Shown in pieces: positions 7,175 to 12,307 of a DNA stretch of 12,978 nt. The stretch's first letter is position 1, and every line of letters begins with the position of its first letter. The notes beneath the pieces were generated by a model. The model saw only the letters and a program-made list of their open reading frames with translations. It did not search any database and had not been told where the DNA came from. Position numbers and translations under genes: made by a program. This stretch comes from Candidatus Bathyarchaeota archaeon (GTDB taxonomy: Archaea > Thermoproteota > Bathyarchaeia > Bathyarchaeales > Bathyarchaeaceae): NCBI GenBank assembly GCA_014859755.1, contig JACUTO010000030.1, positions 1 to 12,978 of the forward strand. Direction: 5' to 3'.

Positions 7175-8485
7175 TTAGTACTGCAAAATCGCGTCTATGT
7201 CTTCATAAAGAGCGTCAAGTGCTTCTTTAGCGGTTTTTGCTCCGGTGAGTGCTTGCCCCAGGCGAAGCATCATCATTTCGTAGATCTCCACGGCTCTCGG
7301 GTCCTTTACTATGGGGGCTATCGGATGCACTCGCCCATAGGAGTCTAGAAGAACGTCTACCCAGGGTTGAGACGCAACTTCCGGATCGGTAGCCACATCC
7401 GCTCTGCCTGCAGCCTTAGGAGTAACTAGCGTGGTTCCTTTTACTATGTCAAAGGAACTTGTCCACTTAACAAATTCCCAGACCAGATCCTTCTTTGGTG
7501 AGGTGTTCAGAATCGCTATCCCGAGCATATCAGGTCCTTGTGGAAACGGCCTTACCGAGATGCTCCATTCCGCAGCGGCGTCAGGCAACATTGGAATCAT
7601 GTACGACCATTGATCAGCCATGGCCAAGTCTGTCCATTGCATGACGGCTAGTTCTGCTTCGAAGGTTCCATCGGTTAGGACGTCCTCCTGTGCATATTGA
7701 GCTAATTCTATGAGGTATTCCAACGCTTCAACGCTTTCTGTCGAGTTGCATGTTATTTCGCCGGTCGCGTCGTCATAGATTCCTCCACCGAAATGGTGTG
7801 CGAGTCCCGGATAGATTGTGTAGGCTCCGGCACCCATTTCAGCAGTGGTCAATTGGAGGTGAATACCAATATAGCCTTGATCGTGGAAGAACTCAGCCAC
7901 ATCAAGCAGTTTGTCAGGTGTATCCGGGGGTTCCAGTTCATATCCATACGTAGCATTAAAAGCGGCTTTCAAGGCTGTGTCGGCGAACAAGTCGCTTCGA
8001 TAATAAGTGAGTAAGGCGCCGTTCCAAAGTGTAGGCAAGAAGTACAGCTCTCCGTCGAACTCTAGAATTTCTAGCTGTCCTTCGTAGAAGGTATCCGCTA
8101 TCCACTCTGATTTCGCCTTGTAATCGTAAAGGTTAACGAGTCCTCCTGTACCTGCAAGTGTGGGAGCTTCAAGAATGTAAAGTACCGTTCCGTCGATTTT
8201 TCCGGTTGGCGCCAAAATCTCCAACATTAGCCTTTCTATTATATGCGCCCGTGGAATTCTCAGGAACTCTACTTCGATATCGTATTCCGTTTCGAACTCG
8301 CTTATTCTGTCTTCAATGTAATCGAATTCTGGTCCTTCTGTCCATGCTATGCTGATCTTCCTCTCGACCTCCTCCTCGGCTGGTGGCATTGTGTACCACC
8401 AATAGACTGCTACGCCCGCGATAATAATGATGATGACTACAATTGCCACCCATATCGTTCTCGATACAGCTTTCATTTTTTTCAT
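7175..8485 (-). CDS. Extracellular sugar-binding protein of the ABC importer, membrane-anchored
   Basis: 436 residues, ATG 8485 (a second Met lies at codon 4), TAA stop. Captures the substrate outside the cell and delivers it to the two permeases. The N-terminus has basic residues followed by a helix at about 11-31 (VAIVVIIIIIAGVAVYWWY) and then an acidic linker (PPAEEEVERK). No lipobox cysteine follows, so the helix probably stays as an uncleaved anchor, an arrangement seen in archaeal binding proteins. The mature part begins KISIAWTEGPEFDYIEDRISEF, the typical first strand and helix of family 1 (MalE-like) binding proteins. It is rich in Trp, Tyr and acidic residues. PLP or metal motifs are absent. 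First gene of the transporter operon, with GGTGTAAAA as ribosome-binding site 6-7 bases from the ATG. Ligand unknown: the family also covers oligosaccharides, glycerol phosphate and polyols. Confidence 0.93.
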   Translation of the reverse strand: MKKMKAVSRTIWVAIVVIIIIIAGVAVYWWYTMPPAEEEVERKISIAWTEGPEFDYIEDRISEFETEYDIEVEFLRIPRAHIIERLMLEILAPTGKIDGTVLYILEAPTLAGTGGLVNLYDYKAKSEWIADTFYEGQLEILEFDGELYFLPTLWNGALLTYYRSDLFADTALKAAFNATYGYELEPPDTPDKLLDVAEFFHDQGYIGIHLQLTTAEMGAGAYTIYPGLAHHFGGGIYDDATGEITCNSTESVEALEYLIELAQYAQEDVLTDGTFEAELAVMQWTDLAMADQWSYMIPMLPDAAAEWSISVRPFPQGPDMLGIAILNTSPKKDLVWEFVKWTSSFDIVKGTTLVTPKAAGRADVATDPEVASQPWVDVLLDSYGRVHPIAPIVKDPRAVEIYEMMMLRLGQALTGAKTAKEALDALYEDIDAILQY

Positions 8486-8518
8486 GTTTTACACCATTTA
8501 CCTGTTCAGCAATTTGTT

Positions 8519-8542
8519 TATTATATCCATTCTTAATTTAAG
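8519..8542 (-). promoter_or_regulatory. Promoter region of the sugar-transporter operon
   Basis: Two AT-rich boxes precede the binding-protein gene on the minus strand: GGATATAATAA (around 8518-8528, about 38 bases before the ATG) and CTTAAATTAAG (8532-8542), itself a perfect inverted repeat around one central base. Either could be the TATA box. The nearer one leaves a leader of roughly 10-15 bases that still holds the GGTG ribosome-binding segment. The other may be an upstream element or operator. Confidence 0.45.
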
Positions 8543-8598
8543 TTTTATCCAATGAATCTCTGATAAATCTGTCTTGAATTACACTGAAATAACGGAAC

Positions 8599-8609
8599 CT
8601 TTAAATTTA
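8599..8609 (+). promoter_or_regulatory. TATA box of the alcohol dehydrogenase gene (leaderless transcript)
   Basis: CTTTAAATTTA, preceded by a purine-rich GGAAC as possible BRE, is centred about 26 bases before the ATG at 8630. That is the usual distance from box to transcription start in archaea, so the mRNA should begin at or next to the ATG. No Shine-Dalgarno is present, in agreement. Confidence 0.65.
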
Positions 8610-8624
8610 ATGCTCAAAAGCATT
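8609..8624. promoter_or_regulatory. Inverted repeat, candidate operator of the alcohol dehydrogenase gene
   Basis: AATGCT-CAAA-AGCATT is a perfect inverted repeat with 6-base arms and a 4-base spacer. It fills the space between the TATA box and the start codon, covering the polymerase landing site. A dimeric repressor bound here would shut off the gene. Because the transcript seems leaderless, it would not be in the mRNA, so a DNA site is more likely than an RNA hairpin. Confidence 0.5.
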
Positions 8625-8629
8625 CATCC

Positions 8630-9658
8630 ATGAAAGCCGCAGTTTTCTTCGCCCCAAATGACATACGAGTAGAAGACGTTGACAAACCAATCGCCGGAAA
8701 AGACGAAGTCCTCCTGAGGGTTAAATCCGTGGCAGTTTGCAACGCAACGGACATGCATTTCTTAAAAGGTGAAATTCCAGGCGTAGTCTACCCTCTGCCA
8801 CCGGGTAAACCTGGACATGAATGCTGCGGAGAGGTTATGGAGGTAGGTCAAAACGTTGAATCGTTGAAGCCTGGCGACAAAGTGGTGCCTGGCCCTCTAT
8901 ACGCTTTGCCCTGTGGAAAGTGTTTCTACTGCAAGAAGGGTATGCAAGAACTATGTGAAAATCCCGGTGTCGCCGACTTCGCATACGCCCAGTTCCTCAA
9001 GGTTCCAGCTCGTTTTTGCTATCCTTTGCCTAAGAACGTAAGTTATGACGAAGGTGCCCTAATCGACCTCTTGGCTTGCGCATTACACGGAATATATCGA
9101 GCTGATGTTTCAGTTGGCGACAGCGTAGCAATCATCGGGCAAGGCCCAGCTGGCCTTCTGCTCACCCAGTTGGCGAGATTTGCTGGGGCCGAAAGCATCA
9201 TTACGTGCGATGTTGTAGATTCGAGACTAGAGAAATCTTCAAAGATGGGTTCAGACGCAACGGTAAATTCGGCGAAGGAAGATCCCGTCAAACATGTGTT
9301 AGAGTTGACGGACGGCAAAGGTGTTGACGTATCCATTGACGCTGTCGGAAAATCTGTTGTTGTGCGTCAAGCAGTTGAAATGGTCAAGCCTAGGGGAAGA
9401 ACAGTGATATTCGGATTCCATTTGAAACCCGGCGAAATAGACCTTTCAAGAGTCTTTGACAGAGAACTCGAAATTCGGGCGAGTTTTAGAACGGTAGGTG
9501 AAGAAGACTATCGCAAATCCGCCCGCCTTATTTCGAAAGGAAAAATCGATGCGAAATCTTTGATCACACACGTGTTGCCCTTAGAGGAGATTCGACGTGG
9601 ACTGGGCATGATAGAGAAAGGACTAGAGAATGTGATAAAGGTCGTTCTAAAACCATAG
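8630..9658 (+). CDS. Zinc-dependent medium-chain alcohol/polyol dehydrogenase (MDR)
   Basis: 342 residues, ATG 8630, TAG stop. Oxidises a secondary alcohol of a polyol, sugar or amino acid (or reduces the ketone) using NAD(H) and zinc in the cytoplasm. N-terminal GroES-like domain: catalytic zinc ligands Cys37, His63 and Glu64 (PGHE), with Asp146 where sorbitol and threonine dehydrogenases have the Glu of an EPL motif. The structural zinc lobe has Cys95, Cys98, Cys101 and Cys109 (PCGKCFYCKKGMQELC). Rossmann domain: GQGPAG at 170-175 and acidic Asp194 or Asp197 at the end of the second strand, followed by SRLEKSSKMGSD, suggesting NAD rather than NADP. Length is normal for sorbitol/threonine dehydrogenase types. 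First gene of the plus-strand block, divergent from the sugar importer, with an inverted repeat in its promoter. Family secure, substrate not; it may act on the imported compound or in the aminotransferase pathway. Confidence 0.94.
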   Translation: MKAAVFFAPNDIRVEDVDKPIAGKDEVLLRVKSVAVCNATDMHFLKGEIPGVVYPLPPGKPGHECCGEVMEVGQNVESLKPGDKVVPGPLYALPCGKCFYCKKGMQELCENPGVADFAYAQFLKVPARFCYPLPKNVSYDEGALIDLLACALHGIYRADVSVGDSVAIIGQGPAGLLLTQLARFAGAESIITCDVVDSRLEKSSKMGSDATVNSAKEDPVKHVLELTDGKGVDVSIDAVGKSVVVRQAVEMVKPRGRTVIFGFHLKPGEIDLSRVFDRELEIRASFRTVGEEDYRKSARLISKGKIDAKSLITHVLPLEEIRRGLGMIEKGLENVIKVVLKP

Positions 9659-9672
9659 TCTCAGCGTTCGTA

Positions 9673-9691
9673 CATGTATAGTGTATACGTG
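9673..9691. repeat. Inverted repeat downstream of the alcohol dehydrogenase
   Basis: CATGTATA-GTG-TATACGTG has 8-base arms with one T/G mismatch (a wobble pair in RNA) and a 3-base loop, starting 15 bases after the dehydrogenase stop. It may be a 3'-end hairpin or a protein site. No T-run follows, so a classic terminator is not supported. Confidence 0.35.
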
Positions 9692-9846
9692 ATTAGTTTG
9701 GGATGAACTGTGATGGGTGATGGTGCCATCCTAATCGATGTCAAATGAATCACTGCGAAGAATGAAACCCACGAAGTTGCTACTGACTGAGACGGTACCA
9801 GACGATGCAACTGCTCTACCAAATGACTCCGCCTGAATGGAACTGA

Positions 9847-9889
9847 AATTTATAAAAACATAAACGTTCGATAACCAACTATAGGAGGG
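9847..9889 (+). promoter_or_regulatory. TATA box and Shine-Dalgarno of the aminotransferase gene
   Basis: ATTTATAAAAA (around 9848-9858), preceded by CTGAA as possible BRE, is a strong archaeal TATA box. Transcription should start near 9878, leaving a leader of about 19 bases. The leader holds AGGAGGGT at 9883-9890, a strong ribosome-binding site about 7 bases before the ATG at 9897. The gene therefore has its own promoter, unlike a simple continuation of the dehydrogenase transcript. Confidence 0.65.
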
Positions 9890-9896
9890 TTTATAC

Positions 9897-11159
9897 ATGG
9901 AAGAATTGGCCATCAAAGGTGGCAAACCCGTACGAGAAACCGTTTTACATTTCGTTCCGCTAGAAGCTGACATGACGGAGGAAGAAATAAACGCCGTGTT
10001 GGAGGTCTATAGGTCAAGAAAGCTTTCCCAACTTGTGAGCGAGAAGATAAACGAATTCGAGGAGGCCTTCGCGAAGTATTATGGCGTTGAGTATGCTATA
10101 GCCGTCAATTCCGGAACCGCCGCACTGCACGTGGCCCTCGCCGCCGCGGGCATCGGCCCTGCAAACGACGTTATTCTTCCACCTTACACTTTCATGGCCA
10201 CGGCAAATGCCATCCTACATCAAAGTTCTGTCCTAAACTTTGCCGACGTGAACCCGAAAACCTACAACCTTGACCCCAGTGATATGGAAAAGAGAATCAC
10301 CAAAAAGACTAAGGCAGTGATTCCGGTTCACATGTTGGGTCAATCCGCAGACATGGACGCCATAATGGAGGTCGCTCGACGCCACAATCTCGTTGTCGTT
10401 GAAGATAGTGCACAGGCTAACGGCGCCACATATAAAGGCCGAAAAGTGGGCACCTTCGGCGATTTAGGCTGTTTTAGTTTCTACTTAAACAAGCATATGA
10501 CCACGGGTGGAGAAGGCGGAATGATCATCACCCACGACGAAAAGCTCGCGAAACGGGTCAGATCCATCGCTAACCACTGCCGTGTAGACGTCTCACCTTA
10601 CCCAAACGTTCCTGCACACAACGTGTATTGGGGAATCGGTTACAACTATCGTATGACCGCCCCTCAAGCAGCCATGGGGCTGGTTCAGCTCAGACGGTTG
10701 GATAGCTTTATAGAGAAACGGAGGAGAAACGCAGAGTATTTGACACGGCACCTTAAGGAGATTGAAGGCATAGAACCGCCCTACATCCGAAACGACGTGA
10801 AACATGTCTACTGGGCGTATGGAGCCCTCGTGATTCAGGAAAGGGTTGGAATTTCCCGAGACAGTTTTGCGGAGGCGCTGCTGGCTGAGGGTATACATGC
10901 TGAAGGATATTGCCCGATACCTGTCCACCTTCAAGATGCGATAAAAAACAAGGTTGGATACGGCGATACCCACTTTCCATTTGACAACCCGTTGCATGGC
11001 GAAAAAGTGTCTCATCATCGGGGTCTCTGTCCAAACGCTGAAAAATTGTCATCCCAAGACCTTCTGCTACCCGTGTATCAGTCTCTAACTGAAAAAGACC
11101 TGAAGGATGTAGTCGTTGCCTTAAAGAAAGTTGCAGAAAACGTGAGCAAGCTGAAATAG
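9897..11159 (+). CDS. DegT/DnrJ/EryC1/StrS-family PLP aminotransferase
   Basis: 420 residues, ATG 9897 with a strong Shine-Dalgarno, TAG stop. The family moves an amino group, usually from glutamate or glutamine, onto a keto-sugar, keto-cyclitol or sugar nucleotide. Visible: phosphate-binding NSGTAALHVAL (71-81), PPYTFMATANA (95-105), HMLGQSADM (145-153), Asp170 in VVEDSAQ that pairs with the pyridine nitrogen, and the PLP lysine Lys199 in FSFYLNKHMTTGGEGG. These residues argue for an active aminotransferase rather than the dehydratase branch, which has His for this Lys. The start IKGGKPVRE resembles the StsC / AHBA-synthase-like side of the family (inosose and keto-sugar aminotransferases), but that subgroup is uncertain. 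The segment at about 352-375 (GYGDTHFPFDNPLHGE) is an insertion-like acid/aromatic stretch. Lies between the dehydrogenase and the SIS isomerase on the same strand. Confidence 0.93.
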   Translation: MEELAIKGGKPVRETVLHFVPLEADMTEEEINAVLEVYRSRKLSQLVSEKINEFEEAFAKYYGVEYAIAVNSGTAALHVALAAAGIGPANDVILPPYTFMATANAILHQSSVLNFADVNPKTYNLDPSDMEKRITKKTKAVIPVHMLGQSADMDAIMEVARRHNLVVVEDSAQANGATYKGRKVGTFGDLGCFSFYLNKHMTTGGEGGMIITHDEKLAKRVRSIANHCRVDVSPYPNVPAHNVYWGIGYNYRMTAPQAAMGLVQLRRLDSFIEKRRRNAEYLTRHLKEIEGIEPPYIRNDVKHVYWAYGALVIQERVGISRDSFAEALLAEGIHAEGYCPIPVHLQDAIKNKVGYGDTHFPFDNPLHGEKVSHHRGLCPNAEKLSSQDLLLPVYQSLTEKDLKDVVVALKKVAENVSKLK

Positions 11160-11190
11160 CAACCCGAAGCCATGACAACTCCAAAAAAGC

Positions 11191-11198
11191 CATTTAAG
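11191..11198 (+). promoter_or_regulatory. Possible TATA box of the SIS isomerase-phosphatase operon
   Basis: CATTTAAG lies 30-37 bases before the ATG at 11228. A transcript from it would begin near 11220, giving a leader of only a few bases, and no Shine-Dalgarno is visible ahead of the gene. Readthrough from the aminotransferase 68 bases upstream is the alternative. Confidence 0.35.
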
Positions 11199-11227
11199 CC
11201 TACGTTTGAACAACATAATGGACAAGT

Positions 11228-12307
11228 ATGATTATGAAACAGTTTCCCCACCACATGGTGCGTGAAATCCACGAACAGCCTCAAGCAGTTCAAACCACAC
11301 TAACGAAAGGCTCTAAAGAAGTTAAGGATTTAGTAGAAGAAATCAGGTCTAAAAAATATGAGATGATTTACATCACTGGCAGCGGAACTAGCTACCACGC
11401 TGGACTGGCTGCACAATACGCATTCTTCACGTTGACGAAACTAGTCACTAGCCTGATTCCGGCGTCAGAGTTTCCAGTCTGGATTCCTTCAGCCGTCAAA
11501 CGAAGAGCCCTGCTCATCGCTATATCTCAGTCTGGAGAAAGCATCGACATCCTTGCTGCGGTGAAAGCCGCACTGGAGAAGAACATGGACGTATTAGCGG
11601 TCACCAACACTCCCGGAAGTTCGCTCACAAAACTATCGCGTTACACCCTACTCACACGGGCAGGCGGGGAACTCGCTGTGACGGCGACAAAAAGCCATAT
11701 TGCACAGTTGGCAATGCTTTTTCTACTTTCTCTGGAGTTAACACCCACAGGAGAGCTTGGGTCTGAAGACTTAGAGCACCTTAGAGAAAGACTTTTCGAG
11801 GCGCCGACACTTATTTCAAAAACCATAAGTATGAACGAAGATTTGACGCGTGGACTCGCAAACATGCACAAAGACAAAAGTTACTTTTTCTTGTTGGGTA
11901 GCGGATCAAACTATGCTACCGCATTAGAAGGCGCGCTTAAACTGAAAGAAGCTTGCAACATATTTGCCGAAGGATTTGCAAGCAGAGAATTTCTACACGG
12001 GCCTATACAACTGCTTAACAAAAAAACTCCTGTCTTATTCATGCTGTCCGCGGATGAGATAGACATTTTTCTCGGATTGATGGAGACCATAAGAAAATTT
12101 GGGGCTCCTTTGATTTCGATTTCGGAAAAATCGGACAGAGTGGAAAAAGTTTCCGAGGGATTTGTGCGCATTCCGGAAGGTTTTCCAAAAATCTTTTCTC
12201 CAATTCTTTATGTAGTACCGTTACAGTTATTCGCCTATTACAGTTCCATAGCTCGAAACCTAAATCCAGACAAGCCTGAAAAACTCAGAAAGGTCGTGAA
12301 AAAATGA
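11228..12307 (+). CDS. Double-SIS sugar-phosphate isomerase/deaminase, GlmS isomerase-domain type without glutaminase domain
   Basis: 359 residues, TGA at 12305-12307. The start may be ATG 11228 or ATG 11234 (the protein begins MIMKQF). The family interconverts keto and amino sugar phosphates: GlmS makes glucosamine-6-phosphate from fructose-6-phosphate, while stand-alone relatives (AgaS, FrlB, GlmD/NagB-II) deaminate or deglycate. First SIS domain about 40-170: ITGSGTSYHAGL (49-60), ISQSGESIDILAAVK (98-112), AGGELAVTATKSH. Second SIS domain about 215-345: LGSGSNYATALEGALKLKE, then AEGFASREFLHGP, matching the catalytic AEAY..ELKHGP region of GlmS. The C-tail NPDKPEKLRKVVKK resembles the GlmS tail (DVDQPRNLAKSVTVE) that carries a catalytic lysine. 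The N-terminal Cys-nucleophile glutaminase half of GlmS is absent, so it must use free ammonia or, more likely, work as a deaminase/isomerase. It overlaps the phosphatase gene by 4 bases (ATGA), showing co-translation. Confidence 0.9.
   Translation: MIMKQFPHHMVREIHEQPQAVQTTLTKGSKEVKDLVEEIRSKKYEMIYITGSGTSYHAGLAAQYAFFTLTKLVTSLIPASEFPVWIPSAVKRRALLIAISQSGESIDILAAVKAALEKNMDVLAVTNTPGSSLTKLSRYTLLTRAGGELAVTATKSHIAQLAMLFLLSLELTPTGELGSEDLEHLRERLFEAPTLISKTISMNEDLTRGLANMHKDKSYFFLLGSGSNYATALEGALKLKEACNIFAEGFASREFLHGPIQLLNKKTPVLFMLSADEIDIFLGLMETIRKFGAPLISISEKSDRVEKVSEGFVRIPEGFPKIFSPILYVVPLQLFAYYSSIARNLNPDKPEKLRKVVKK

Larger units (their letters stand above)
9659..9896. other. 238-base intergenic region with a hairpin and a coding-like minus-strand remnant
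   Basis: Between the dehydrogenase and the aminotransferase. It contains an inverted repeat at 9673-9691 (CATGTATA-GTG-TATACGTG, one T/G mismatch), a small one at 9719-9730 (GATGG-TG-CCATC), and the promoter of the next gene at its right end. On the minus strand, 9850-9731 can be read as about 39 codons ending in TAG, with a protein-like composition (for example FGRAVASSGTVSVSSNFVGF). No start, ribosome-binding site or recognisable family goes with it. No tRNA or terminator is convincing. Confidence 0.4.

Noticed and set aside
7007..7348. Open frame of 113 codons on the plus strand across the permease/binding-protein junction.
   Set aside because: It is antisense to two secure genes and has no ribosome-binding site or family features.
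9719..9730. GATGG-TG-CCATC inverted repeat between the dehydrogenase and aminotransferase genes.
   Set aside because: Five-base arms with a two-base loop are too small for a stable hairpin and are expected by chance at this length.
9807..9830. Minus-strand TTTGGTAGAGCAGTTGC looks like the D-loop of a tRNA.
   Set aside because: There is no pairing 5' D-stem (GAGT instead of GCTC), no anticodon stem and no T-arm with TTC at the right distance, so no tRNA can be folded.
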